A DNA stretch of 64,000 nucleotides from Kuschelorhynchus macadamiae (taxonomy: Eukaryota; Arthropoda; Insecta; Coleoptera; Curculionidae): positions 1,105,001-1,169,000 of the forward strand of contig JAUTXW010000598.1 of the NCBI GenBank assembly GCA_030620095.1. The letters run 5' to 3'. Positions 41,929-52,621 of this stretch are shown here, one piece after another (positions within the stretch are counted from its first letter, which is position 1; the number at the start of each line of letters is the position of its first letter). The notes under the pieces were generated by a model. It was not told the origin of the DNA. It ran no database searches and worked only from the letters and a program-made list of their open reading frames with translations. Position numbers and translations under genes: made by a program.

Positions 41929-44347
41929 TAGGGGTTCGCGAGACCGAGACCGAGACTGAATCAGTATCGATCTCGGTCTCGAAAAATTTTTACGGTCTCG
42001 GTCTCGGTATCGGTCTAGATGCTTCGAGACCGAGACCGAAACCTACTTAGTTTCGGTATCGGTCTCGAAGGTATCGGTTATCTCGAAAACAAAATTTTAA
42101 AAATAATTGTTCGCTGAGATGTTATTTAGACAAAAGTACATGGAAGCCTACGTTCGAAACCCAGCGTTTTTCCAATCTTAAAAATTTAATGTAAAAAAAA
42201 CCCAATGTTTGAAAGTAAAGTAGAAAAAAATATAGGTATATTTATATAAAAAATTATTCCAAAAATCTATAATTCGAAATGATGTTGGTGTATCAAAATA
42301 AATATCACATATCCCTTGTTCTTTGGACATCAACAGAAAGGCCATACATCACTAGAGTTACTTAAACAACCATCTACAGAACAAGAATTATTTCACATTT
42401 CGAAAGATATACAAATGGAATAAGATATATTAAACACAAAATAAGGAAACACTGTATAATGCTGCCGAACTCATGCAAGCAACGTGTTGGGCATTCTAGG
42501 GACAGACGTTATAATTCAATAGGTAGAAAAAGATCGATGGCCAAGTTAAGCACCCTTAGGTATTCTGTAAACTTTGCTATTTTGAACCAAACTTTTATTA
42601 CTTTGATGCGTATTTACTTTCTTAACCAGGACCCTTCTTAGGAGTCTGTACGTTGTGCTAGCACAAAGGTGGCTATGGTTCATAATACTACTTGTGAATC
42701 AACTATTTTTGTTCTTTGGTAAAATAACTATAAATTTTAAAAGTGGAGTAGATTTTAAAAGTAAATTTATTTATTAAACAAATATCTACTTGTTGAATTT
42801 TTCGCCTGAAAGATCAATTTTTTGAGAAAATGTACTGGGATAATTATTATATTGTGCCTGCTGAATCACCAATAATATCAAATTCCTCAAGCGATGATAA
42901 CTGTGACATCGATTATACATCACTATTTGAAAAAAAAAGTGATTCCGAAAATTGGAGAGAAGAAATAATAGAATATTTGCATTTAAAGCGCGCTCCAAAG
43001 GGTACGGGTATTTTAGAATGGTGGAAAGCACACGATAAACAATTTCCAAATTTAGCCAAAATGGCAAAAGATTTTTTGTCTATACAGGCGACCTTTGTAG
43101 CAGTAGAGCGTTTATTTTCACAAGCAGGGTTCATTAATACAAAACTAAGAAGCATGTTAAATGAAACTTCAAACAAATGCTTATTATGTATTCATTCATG
43201 GTATAAAAGTAACTTGAAAAATGAAATTATAAAATATTAGTTTTAATTTATTAATTTTCTGTAATATTTTTAGGTTTATTATATAGGTTGAAATAAAATT
43301 TAAAAATATGCTTATAATGTATGTTTAGACATTTAAATTTTTTACTTTGTTATTAGAACAGTTCGATATTTTTTAAGCGTAATAGTTGAATTAGCTTTAT
43401 TGATCATTTATTTAAAATCCTAAGCCAAATTCTACTTTGTGTTTTGTTTGTTGAAAATCTTGTCCGTATGTATATGTATTATTTTTATTAAACACATATA
43501 GTTAAACATTTTATATCGGCCATTATTTTCAAATACAAACAAAATCAATACAAAAATATTGTTCTATAAAACACGTACCCTCTTTAATTAGCAAGCCATC
43601 GAAGCGATTAAAGAAGAAAATGTTAAGAAAAATTTTCACTGATTTTTTTAACAATTTTTTGTTTATTTTAAGTTGGAAAATTTTTAAACACAAATCACCA
43701 CAATTAGTTTGTCTGTTGGAGACTTTACCGTATCTATACTATATAAAAATATGATATTGCGATGTTTTTAGTTGTTGCAGTCTATTAGTTATTAATTATT
43801 GAACCAAAAAACTAAAAATTTTTGAATTTTAATTACTTTCAATAATTAAACATAAAAACCGATTATAAATTTATAACGATCACAATATTATATTCCTATA
43901 TAGTATAGTTGTGATAAAGTGTCTCTGACAGGGTAGCAATTTACGATTTTCGACATGTGAAGTGGAATTTCGCTACTAGAATTTCTAAATTTGGGAAATT
44001 CTCTTTTTATGGTTATTTATATCATTTTTTAAATAACTATTTCACTAGTATCATTGTTATAAGAACATATTCAATGCTAGTATAATATAATTGATTATAG
44101 AATATTATTTTTTGCATCAATTAATTTGCCCCCAAACATATATTTTATAAATTATTTTGTCATAACAAATAATTTACGAACATTAGTTATTTTGCTACTT
44201 CACTTTAAGATCGAGACCGAGAGTCTCGATAGGTAAGTCTCTGTATCGGTCTCGACCATCAAGTCTCGATCTCGAAATACCTTTTCAAGTCTCGGTCTCG
44301 TTTCGAGACCGAAACCGAGACTAGTCTCGTGGCCTCGCGAACCCCTA
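41929..44347 (+). mobile_element. hAT element U with perfect TTCGTGGA 8-bp duplication and GGTCTCG subterminal repeats
   Basis: The left end TAGGGGTTCGCGAGACC and right end GGCCTCGCGAACCCCTA form a 17-bp TIR with one mismatch. TTCGTGGA flanks both sides exactly (41921-41928 and 44348-44355). Subterminal regions carry the heptamer GGTCTCG or its complement at least eight times on the left (41937-42080) and four times on the right (44215-44325). These are likely transposase binding sites. Only the C-terminal part of a transposase is recognisable inside. Confidence 0.93.
42830..43240 (+). pseudogene. hAT C-terminal dimerisation domain
   Basis: The frame contains NWREEIIEYLHLKRAPKGTG, ILEWWKAHDKQFPNLAKMAK and DFLSIQATFVAVERLFSQAG, then FINTKLRSMLNETSNKCLLC and IHSW near the stop. 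This is the hAT dimerisation motif (Pfam Dimer_Tnp_hAT type): WW--H---FP-LA-MA--LSI-AT---ERLFS-AG. The upstream RNase H-like core is not recognisable; 42100-42830 contains no matching ORF. Usual hAT transposases exceed 600 residues, so this is an internally deleted derivative of U's parent. Confidence 0.85.
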
Positions 44348-44510
44348 TTCGTGGAGTGTTTTTCCAGACCAGGAGTTCCTTCGTTTCTAGTCGTGATTGG
44401 ATGTGACTGTGTGCGTCTGCTGTGTGACTCGTTTGAGACAGGTCGAGTGTTGTATAATTCTTGTCTGCCTTCACTATTGCCTTGTGGAGGTTAGTTTATT
44501 TGTTATGGAA

Positions 44511-45359
44511 GAATTTTCTGAGTTCGTGTTATTATTATTGTTATTATTAGAAACTTATTTATGACAACTTATACCGTCAAGCAACTACTAGCATATATTC
44601 TTACATTTGTAAATAGGCTTCCAATTTCCACACTTTGAAAACACGGCTTCTACAAAATTATTGATATCTCCCCCACATGAATTACCTACTTTTTCCAATG
44701 AACAGTCCCATTCGAAGCTACGCATGTCATAGTACCTTCCATTTTGACAGACAAATCTCTATATGCACAGATTAATAAGTATATCTATATCCCAAAATCC
44801 TCAGAAAATTGTAATGGTAAAAAGTCAAAAATCTTGTTCAATTCAATCACGCCAAAATAATTCCCTCCACTATCTCATAAATTATTCTCCAACGCATACC
44901 ACTATGGTTTTACCACCAATAAAAGATTTATGCCGTCTTAATCCAAAACGGATCTGGGCAGGGATTGTCAAATGCTACTGCTCTTGCTTCTGTTACAGAT
45001 GATATTTTCATTCTATGAAGAACTGTTCTAACTCTTTCGATATATTAAATTACGAAATATATCTGTTAATTTTAAGATAATTTGGCTTTGATAAATCCGG
45101 ATCGGAGCTCATTTTTGAATAACTGAACGCAGCAGGCCACAGTTTGTATTGTCCGACGTACGGATCTTGGGCTCCGACGACTGGAGAAGGGACCGCTTTG
45201 TGTATATTTGTCGATGAATTCGACTCGATGGATCCTTTAATATTTGGAATGAATATTTTTTGCCTGCATAATTTCTCTAGCCCACTACTTGTGCCTCATA
45301 CTTTAATGATGTGACTTTTTAGTATGCAGTATGTTCCTTAATAAGAATTCTATATATAA
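44511..45359. other. No gene seen
   Basis: A + strand ORF at 44763-45002 has no recognisable domain and unremarkable composition. No TIR or repeat is recognised. This stretch may be an upstream intron or flank of the GCK-III gene. Confidence 0.4.
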
Positions 45360-45860
45360 AATTGCTTCTGAAGTAGATATATCACAAGATTAATTCAACG
45401 GCATTAGTTAATTTTACATGCACAAATATGTTTAAACGATACATTTGATGTTGTTGATTTATTGTGTCAAATGCTTATGAGACGTCTTTATAAACAACAT
45501 TAATCATGTCATAGTATATGTTTCAGTTCTAAGAGTTCTACTAAAATGAAGTAGTAAGTAGAATAAAGTCTAAAAACGTTGGGTAATTTTACATACACAA
45601 GTATTTTTAAACGACAAGGACTACATAAGGATTTGATGATTCATTTTATCAAATGCTTTTGAAAAGTCTGTATAAACAGCATCAACCTTGGCATAGTATA
45701 TGTTTTAATTCCAAGAGATCTATTGAGATTGATTTAAGCTTTGTAGAACTATTTTGTTTGTTAAAACAGCTTCTGAAGTAGGTTCATTCAACAGCAATAG
45801 TATAAAAAAATGCTGGTTAATTGTACGTTACAAATATTTTCAAACGATAAACTCTGCTTT
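45360..45860 (-). pseudogene. Tandemly repeated LINE reverse-transcriptase remnant
   Basis: The minus strand at about 45700-45600 reads VDAVYTDFSKAFDKMNHQIL, the RT box with the first catalytic Asp. A second, more decayed copy at about 45530-45470 reads VVYKDVS, a stop, then AFDTINQ. The flanking DNA repeats with it: GTTAATTTTACATGCACAA, GGTAATTTTACATACACAA, GCTTCTGAAGTAG. This is a diverged tandem duplication of about 170-200 bp. Nothing else of the LINE remains. Confidence 0.6.
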
Positions 45861-46203
45861 TAATTTTATTTTTTAACTATATGCTACACTATGCTTATAC
45901 GTACAAATATGTAGCTTATTTTTGGACTGAGGTACAGGATTAAATACGATGGTTTTTTTTTGGGAAAGTTTGAGGTTAGTTTTGGACTGTCGCTATCAAT
46001 TTAGGAATGCTGTGTTGTAACCTCGTCCTTTAGCTTCAATTTAGTATTTTGTTTATTTTGATACGAAAATTATAGCGATTTCTCTGTCTGGTTGTCATTA
46101 CGGTTAGAGGGGAAAGAATAGAACTGGTTGTGTTTATTTTGTTGTTGTTATTATTATTTTACCATTTGGAAGACAATGGGCATGTGACAAATAACATTTT
46201 TGA

Positions 46204-46285
46204 AGTAGAAGATGTCGCAAGAATGATTCTGCCAGCTCTCCCGCCGGATCTCAATCCCATTGAGAATGTATGGATTAATTGACTG
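46204..46285 (+). pseudogene. Tc1-type transposase scrap
   Basis: The + strand reads ILPALPPDLNPIENVWIN, close to the WPARSPDLNPIE-LW block holding the last catalytic residue (E) of DD34E Tc1 transposases. Only about 80 bp are recognisable. It is distinct from the D41D elements, which have LTPLDF at this place. Confidence 0.5.
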
Positions 46286-46576
46286 GCAAATTATAGATAA
46301 GTGCATTACCAACAGTTTGCAAAATTGTGAAGCTAAACAAAAAAAAAACAATACTTCGTTTTTAACCCTGTATCTCAGTTCGGAAACAAGCTATAGATTT
46401 TTCCATATAACTGTACCCAACGCATGTGCCTACAAAAAAAATTAAAATCATATTCCTGCAATTCTTATTTCAAAACTTATTCAACTTTAGGTTTGGCCAA
46501 TATTTTCTTTGGATTCTCCACCAGTGTATTTTGGATTAAAAATTATTTTTAAACCCTATTTTATCTTTTGTTGCAG

Positions 46577-46801
46577 AAGGTCGACCCAGAACTGATATTC
46601 ACAAAACAGGAACGTATCGGCAAAGGTTCTTTCGGCGAGGTGTTCAAGGGCATCGACAACCGGACGACACAAGTGGTGGCCATCAAGATTATAGATTTGG
46701 AAGAGGCCGAAGATGAGATCGAGGACATCCAACAGGAGATCATGGTTTTATCGCAGTGCGACAGTCTATACGTCACGAAGTATTACGGGTCATATCTTAA
46801 G
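46577..46801 (+). CDS. GckIII: GCK-III Ste20-like kinase, N-lobe exon (partial gene)
   Basis: This exon encodes 75 residues of a Ser/Thr kinase N-lobe: KVDPELIFTKQERIGKGSFG with the glycine loop, then TQVVAIKIIDLEEAEDEIED with the ATP-anchoring Lys, and IQQEIMVLSQCDSLYVTKYY with the helix-C Glu. This is characteristic of the MST3/STK25/MST4 (GCK-III) group, which in animals acts with CCM3/striatin partners in Golgi, junction and tube morphogenesis. Splice signals are clear: TTTTGTTGCAG before and GTAATT after, phase 0 at both ends. Base composition is visibly GC-richer than the surroundings. The start codon exon is not in view. The next exon is 54360-54627, 7558 bp downstream, and joins in frame (GSYLK then GTKLWIIMEY). 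Confidence 0.95.
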
Positions 46802-47000
46802 GTAATTGTTTTTTTTTAGTATGTAAATTTGTAAGTATATTTCAGCGTTGCAACTAAAATTATAATTTTTTTTTTATATTGAGTTCTACTAAATTGCTCT
46901 TGTTTATTTTATTTGATTAATAGGCAATAATAATGTATATTCTTACTAAGGCATCTGTAAAAGAATTAATACTAAAAAACATTTCAACATTAAATGAGTA

Positions 47001-47336
47001 CAACGTCCATAACGTGGAACTTTTGCTGATATGTCTTCTTTTTTTTTAAATATGCGAGAACTACATTTTTTGATAACACTGGGGAATAAATTTCTACTTT
47101 TTTTTGTGTCTTGAACAAAACGTATTTTTTTGGGTTCAACTACCCTTCAAAAATACCTATTAAAGAAACAACGTCCATAACGTTGATCTTTTGACGATAT
47201 GTCTTTTTTTTCTAAAATATGCGAGAACTACATTTTTTGATAACACTGGGGAACAAATTTCAACTTTTTTTTGTGTCTTAAACAAAAATATTTTTTTGGA
47301 TTCAACTACCCTTCAGAAATACCTATTAAAGAATTT
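47001..47336. repeat. 168-bp tandem duplication
   Basis: The unit starts CAACGTCCATAACGTKGA and includes TATGCGAGAACTACATTTTT, TGATAACACTGGGGAA and CAACTACCCTTC. Copies begin at 47001 and 47169 and differ at roughly 10 percent of positions. No coding content is recognised. Confidence 0.85.
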
Positions 47337-47411
47337 CGTTGGCTCGCAAAAAATCTAATACCTATTAAAGAATTCATCTAAATTATTTGTTACAACATTT
47401 TAATTTACAGG

Positions 47412-47720
47412 CATATACAGGGTGTCCCACGACGAACTGCGGCGATCGATTTCTTAGAAAGTAGTCTTTGGAAAAATTGGAAATTTTGGCAAAGTCGTAA
47501 GTAACTAAAGTCGATGGGGGCAATTCGCGCAAAATATTTTCAAGATGGCGGCACTTCCGGTTATACTGGAAGTAGACGTCAACTTTCCTTTTTTAAATAG
47601 AACACCCTGTATATTATCGAATTTTTGGATTCCCCGAAAAATTCTAGGTATATTTCATGTATAATATCCTATACCTAAGTTGAACTGTTTTTGAGATATT
47701 TTGAATTTTATGTAAAGAAT
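47412..47720. repeat. Solo ITm-type terminal module in the intron
   Basis: It begins ATACAGGGTGTCCCACGACG, has TTTTAAATAGAACACCCTG near 47592, then TTTTTGGATTCCCC and TCCTATACCTAAGTTGAAC. The block order equals that in the TIRs of the element at 8176-10222 and the module at 1430-1720. A CACTTCCGG..CCGGAAGT-like segment (also in the 1430 module) precedes the inner block. No inverted partner is visible. Confidence 0.65.
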
Positions 47721-47852
47721 GACGTTTGCAGGTCTAGACATAACTATAAATATCTGCTTATCGAAGTCTCTGTTATTTATTTGCGAGTGGCTTCCTTGTC
47801 CAAAAGGATCCACTTTAGTGGTCTGTGCTGATATTTTTATAATAAATAAATA

Positions 47853-49876
47853 TAGGGTGATCAAAAACTGGCATTATAAATATACTTTAAAAAATCGTTA
47901 AAAGTTACTTTTTTCAAATGGAAACCCCCAATTTTTATAATTTTATCTTATTTAACACTTAAAATAAGGGTGACTTTGTATAAAGTTGTCTATTCCAAAA
48001 ATGTGTAGTTTTTGAGTTATTGACGATTTAACATTTTTTATTCTAATAATGCCAGACGGCTTCTAAGTTTTCTTGTTAGTTGGCCATGACGGGGAGGCCT
48101 GGCGAGAACAAAACCAATCGGTTACTATAGAAACGTAATATTTATTGTCGTTTGACAATTACCTATTAAAATATTATTTATTTATTATAGTAATTATAAT
48201 AATTATTAAACTAATAATCATGCCGTGGCGATTAAATTACACACACGAGGATTATTTGAATTTTTTTATTATCTATGGGGAATCTAACAGAGTTTTAACA
48301 AGAACATGCCAGATATTTGCTGATAGATATCCAGATAAGCATAAACCGTCACCGAACAGCGTTAAAGAAATGTTGGAAAACTATAAAAATTTTGGAAACG
48401 TTAAGGCAAAAATTAATAAGAGGAAGCCCATTGTTGATAATGAAAATGTCGAGATTGCAATTCTGGGATATTTTGCAGCATATCCTATGACATCCCTAAG
48501 AAACGTGGCAAGACAATCAGCAATCTCGAGGAACTCAGTGTACAGGATTCTGTTAAAACATAGCTTCCAACCTTATTTAATATCATTGGTTCAACATCTA
48601 ACAGACACTGATTTGTCAAAAAGAGTACAGTTTTGCGAGTTTATTTTAACAATGGTACAAGATAACCCTAGATTTTTGGACAATATAATTTGAACCGATG
48701 AAGCAAAATTTACTAAAAATGGCCTTTTCAATAGACACAATTCCCATTTTTGAAGTGATTCGAATTCTTATGCAGTAAGATCGCGGAACTTTCAAGAATC
48801 CTGGCAATTTAATGTATTTTGTGCAGTAAGGAACGATGGAATAAGAAAACTGAATTTTTACGAAGAAAATTTAAATGGTAAGTTATACATTGCTAAACAC
48901 CAGGACTTTTTTAATGAAAAATAAGCCATTTAGGTAATATTACAATAATTTTTTTTTATCAATTTAGTGTCATTCTAAAATTAGATAAATCATTTAGTAA
49001 ATATTATTACACACTACACTACTTCATACAAATACTGGTCCACATACCGTAACACATCATATCTAAAAAATATATCGTCCCAAGTTTTATAGGAAAGTTA
49101 TCTTTAGTTAGATATTTACAAGCTATTTATACAGGGTACTTTAGAAACTTCAGATTAAATTAATCGAATTTTGATGTATTTTGTTTCTTCTTAAATCAAT
49201 AAATCGATGAATATTATCAAAGCATTTCTTTCCGTAAAATTAGGTCTATAAACGTTTGTAGGAGAAAGATATCTGAATATTCTTGAAGACTTGGACAACG
49301 AATATTTAAGTAATTTACCTTTGGCAGAACATAGTCAAATTTTCTACCAACACGATAACGCCCCACCACATAGAACCGTTGCAGTTACTAACTTTTTACA
49401 AGCTACGTTTTACGATAAGTTGATTGCTAACAATGGACCTTTCCTGTGGCCTCCTCGTTCCCCCGATCTGACAGTCTTAGACTATTTTATATGGGGAACG
49501 ATAAAAGGAATCGTTTATTTTAATCCAGTAACAATTACTATAATAAATAAATAATATTTTCATAGGTAATTGTCAAACGACAACAAATATAACGTTTCTA
49601 TAGTAACCAATTGGTTTTGTTCTCGCCAGGCCTCCCCGTCGTGGTCAACTAACAAGAAAACTTAGAAGCCGTCTGGTATTATTAGAATAAAAAAATGTTA
49701 AATCGTCAATAACTCAAAAACTACAAATTTTTGGAATAGACAACTTTATACAAAGTCACCCCTATTTTAAGTGTTAAATAAGATAAAATTATAAAAATTG
49801 GGGGTTTCCATTTGAAAAAAGTAACTTTTAACGATTTTTTAAAGTATATTTATAATGTCATTTTTTGATCAATCAA
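47853..49876 (+). mobile_element. ITm element V with about 340-bp TIRs
   Basis: The left arm (47853-48195) begins TAGGGTGATCAAAAACTGGC; the right arm (about 49530-49876) is its close inverted copy up to GCCAxxTTTTTGATCA-type sequence, with the last few bases decayed. Shared blocks include CGGCTTCTAAGTTTTCTTG and GGCCTCCCCGTC/GGGGAGGCC. The element lies wholly in the GCK-III intron, in the same orientation as the gene. Confidence 0.85.
48220..49554 (+). pseudogene. ITm transposase of element V, with a GT-AG interval
   Basis: MPWRLNYTHEDYLNFFIIYG opens a DUF4817-like HTH (CQIFADRYPDKHKPSPNSVK). A second HTH follows (NVARQSAISRNSVYRILLKH), then DDE_3: TDEAKFTKNGLFNRHNSHF (first Asp), FNVFCAVRNDGIRKLNFYEE, NLN. 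At 48878 the sequence leaves coding with GTAAGT and re-enters after TTTGTAG at 49261 with ERYLNILEDLDNEYLSNL, IFYQHDNAPPHRTVAVTNF (second Asp) and WPPRSPDLTVLDYFIWGTIK (third Asp, D41D). Two Trp codons are TGA (48691-48693 and 48751-48753), and the C-terminus is lost into the right TIR. If the interval is an intron, it is 384 bp and preserves the frame across a Gly codon. Confidence 0.8.
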
Positions 49877-50883
49877 TGACCAAATTATAGCATGTATCTA
49901 TAAAACCAGAGCCAACTAAATCTTTTAGAAGACAAATGTTAATTAGTTTAATAAAATAAGTAAGATTTTACTATTTTGGTCTCAGAAACATTTTTGATGT
50001 TCCCAGTGAAATTAGTGTAAAAACTACCTATTTAATGTATATTAAATTATATCCAAAAGTCAAATGTGGCATAGGCAGAAACTGGTAAAATATTGGTTCG
50101 AAAGAAGAAAAGAAAAGAATCACAGCGAGGAAAGTTTCGGGTAATGAAAATTTACATTTTTTTGTTCATTGTAGGCCTAGTCCAAAATACCTCGCTGTTC
50201 CTATGTTATGTAATTAATCATAAAAACCGTATGCAAACACTTTATCCGAACATCAATAACACATTGTTATCCTTTACTTTTAGACAGCGCTATTTAAATA
50301 CAATATCGAGTATTTCACTCTTCAGGCTTATTGATTACCTATCAATATTCGTGATGATATATCCTGGCATTAATTTTCGTCAATCGTCTATGCCTAGCGG
50401 ATATTTTATTATTTATCGAATTGGATAATCGAAAATTTAGAACGTTGCTTTATTTGTAAACAGTTCATTAATCTTTCTGACTTATTTATTTAATTATTCA
50501 ATTTATGTCACTAGTTTTCCAGCGTATTCGAAGATTTTTTGAAAATTATGTTTACCTGGCACACCTCTAGCAAATTGTGTGTGTACTCTTTTTTAAAATA
50601 TTTGAGCTCCATTAAATTAATTGCGTTTAATAACAATAAAGTAATTTAAATATTGTAGTTAGCCTGTGTATACGGGCGAGTGTACGTAGATTTAAGTTTT
50701 TTTATTATTTAAATTTTTACGACATCTTTTATTATGGGGTTCTAAATTCGAGACCTTGAATTACATAATTATCTGCGTAAAAAATGTTTATTGTACTACA
50801 AACTAATATAGTTCCTTTAAAATAGAGATTACCGGTACCTAGATATTATTGTCCGTTTCTCTACGCGTATTTCGTTTTTCATC
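49877..50883. other. No gene supported
   Basis: A 111-residue + strand ORF (50093-50428) with a hydrophobic stretch (YIFLFIVGLVQNTSLFLCYV) lies inside the intron. I recognise no family, and its composition matches AT-rich non-coding DNA, so I do not call it a gene. Confidence 0.4.
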
Positions 50884-52621
50884 AGATTGATTACACATTT
50901 TTGCACATCCTAGACCATTAGCCAACCTATTTTTTATATTAATATCATTATACTTTGTTTCGTTAAAGTTGATAGAACAGACCGAGGATTCGGGTCATAA
51001 AAGGGTCTAAAACCATAGGCGGGCTGGTTTACCTGTCGCGAGGGTTAGTTACACAAATACAGATAATAGAATTGCAGCTTGTTAACAAGAGTCGGTACGC
51101 CGAGCAGTGGCGTCCTACAGAGGCGTAAAAGGAAGTAAAAAATGGGGTAACTTTGAAGGCATTGGGTGCGGTCATACAGATAGCTTTTAAACAGTTCTAA
51201 AGCTGTGCCTCGTATACCAGAATTCTCAAAGGATACCTATCAATTTTTTATGATCCACTGTGTCGAATGCCTTGGCTAGGTCAACAAAAACACACAAATC
51301 ATTTATAGTTCTTGTGAGTTTGACCAAGGCATCTTCATTCATTCAAGGCATTGAATGATTATCTTGAAACCCAAATTGACTTTCAGATAGAACCCCGTAT
51401 TTTTTAAAAAAGTTGAAAAGCCTATTTTTTATGATTTTCTCTATAATTTTGCTGGTGGTATTAAGTAGTGAGATTGGTCTATAGTTTGAAGGTGTAGTTT
51501 TATTTCCAGTTTTGTATACAGGTATAATAATTGCTCTTTTTTAGGTTTTGGGAAAAGTTCCTGTTTCAAAATATTTGTTAATTATGTGGGCAAGTGGTGC
51601 TGATATAAAATCTTTAAGATCTTTGAATGTTTCATTTTTGATACCGTCAATTCCAGGGGTTTTGCCATTTTTGAAAGATATTATTATTTGTTTTATTTCG
51701 TTAGTATTTGTAGGCGTTAAAAATATACTGTGCTCATTTATAGGTGTGGGGTAGATTGATTACACATTTTTGCACATCCTGGACCATTAGCCAACCTATT
51801 TTTTATATTAATATCATTATACTTTGTTTCGTTAAAGTTGATAGAACAGACCGAGGATTCGGGTCATAAAAGGGTCTAAAACCATAGGCGGGCTGGTTTA
51901 CCTGTCTCGAGGGTTAGTTACACAAATACAGATAATAGAATTGCAGCTTGTTAACAAGAGTCGGTACGCCGAGCAGTGGCGTCCTACAGAGGCGTAAAAG
52001 GAAGTAAAAAATGGGGTAACTTTGAAGGCATTGGGTGCGGTCATACAGATAGCTTTTAAACAGTTCTAAAGCTGTGCCTCGTATACCAGAATTCTCAAAG
52101 GATACCTATCAATTTTTTATGATCCACTGTGTCGAATGCCTTGGCTAGGTCAACAAAAACACACAAATCATTTATAGTTCTTGTGAGTTTGACCAAGGCA
52201 TCTTCATTCATTCAAGGCATTGAATGATTATCTTGAAACCCAAATTGACTTTCAGATAGAACCCCGTATTTTTTAAAAAAGTTGAAAAGCCTATTTTTTA
52301 TGATTTTCTCTATAATTTTGCTGGTGGTATTAAGTAGTGAGATTGGTCTATAGTTTGAAGGTGTAGTTTTATTTCCAGTTTTGTATACAGGTATAATAAT
52401 TGCTCTTTTTTAGGTTTTGGGAAAAGTTCCTGTTTCAAAATATTTGTTAATTATGTGGGTAAGTGGTGCTGATATAAAATCTTTAAGATCTTTGAATGTT
52501 TCATTTTTGATACCGTCAATTCCAGGGGTTTTGCCATTTTTTAAAGATATTATTATTTGTTTTATTTCGTTATTATTTGTAGGCGTTAAAAATATACTGT
52601 GCTCATTTATAGGTGTGGGGT
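50884..52621. repeat. 869-bp tandem duplication of a LINE fragment
   Basis: Bases from about 50884-51752 recur at 51753-52621 with a constant offset of 869. Only a handful of differences are visible, for example TAGACC against TGGACC, GTCGCGAGG against GTCTCGAGG, and GGGCAAGTGG against GGGTAAGTGG. The junction shows GGTGTGGGG followed by TAGATTGATT. Copy 2 continues into the uninterrupted LINE coding sequence (GGTGTGGGGTATATAAGG); copy 1 stops there. The duplication is therefore younger than the LINE insertion. Confidence 0.95.

Larger units (their letters stand above)
41161..44510 (-). pseudogene. LINE C-terminal relic split by a hAT element
   Basis: The 5' part (44510-44356) reads AIVKADKNYTTLDLSQTSHT, SHIQSRLETKELLVWKNTP. 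After the hAT insertion the protein resumes FPETEGFLLAIQDKVKAARN, YQKHIIKDTTIEDGRCRRYH, MTSGCRIMAGTEYTSRHNLA and AKVVHQALVTTYKLTEN. It ends THISNSPHPTTFTQQHLAQL-like sequence and QKSVILKTCSIVRSFLNTQ. This resembles the post-RT C-terminus (CCHC-type 'CR-CG..ETI-HI-GCR' and terminal 'QKAVLLNTCRIVRKFL') of a family of single-ORF LINEs; the clade (R4/Dong-like?) is uncertain. Several frameshifts are present. Confidence 0.65.

Noticed and set aside
41935..42080. The GGTCTCG array considered as a CRISPR-like or satellite repeat
   Set aside because: The spacing is irregular, units occur in both orientations and the array sits just inside hAT TIRs at both ends; a subterminal binding array explains it better.
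44763..45002. 79-residue ORF upstream of the kinase exon, considered as a missing first exon of GCK-III
   Set aside because: No kinase N-terminal sequence and no suitable splice donor in frame with the exon at 46577.
50093..50428. 111-residue ORF with a hydrophobic segment, considered as a small membrane-protein gene
   Set aside because: It lies inside the GCK-III intron, has no recognisable family, AT-rich codon use like non-coding DNA and no supporting signals.
51548..51754. Plus-strand ORFs repeated at 51548 and 52417 (MGKVPVSKYLLIMW...)
   Set aside because: They are antisense shadows of the LINE Z reverse transcriptase; the repetition is due to the 869-bp tandem duplication.
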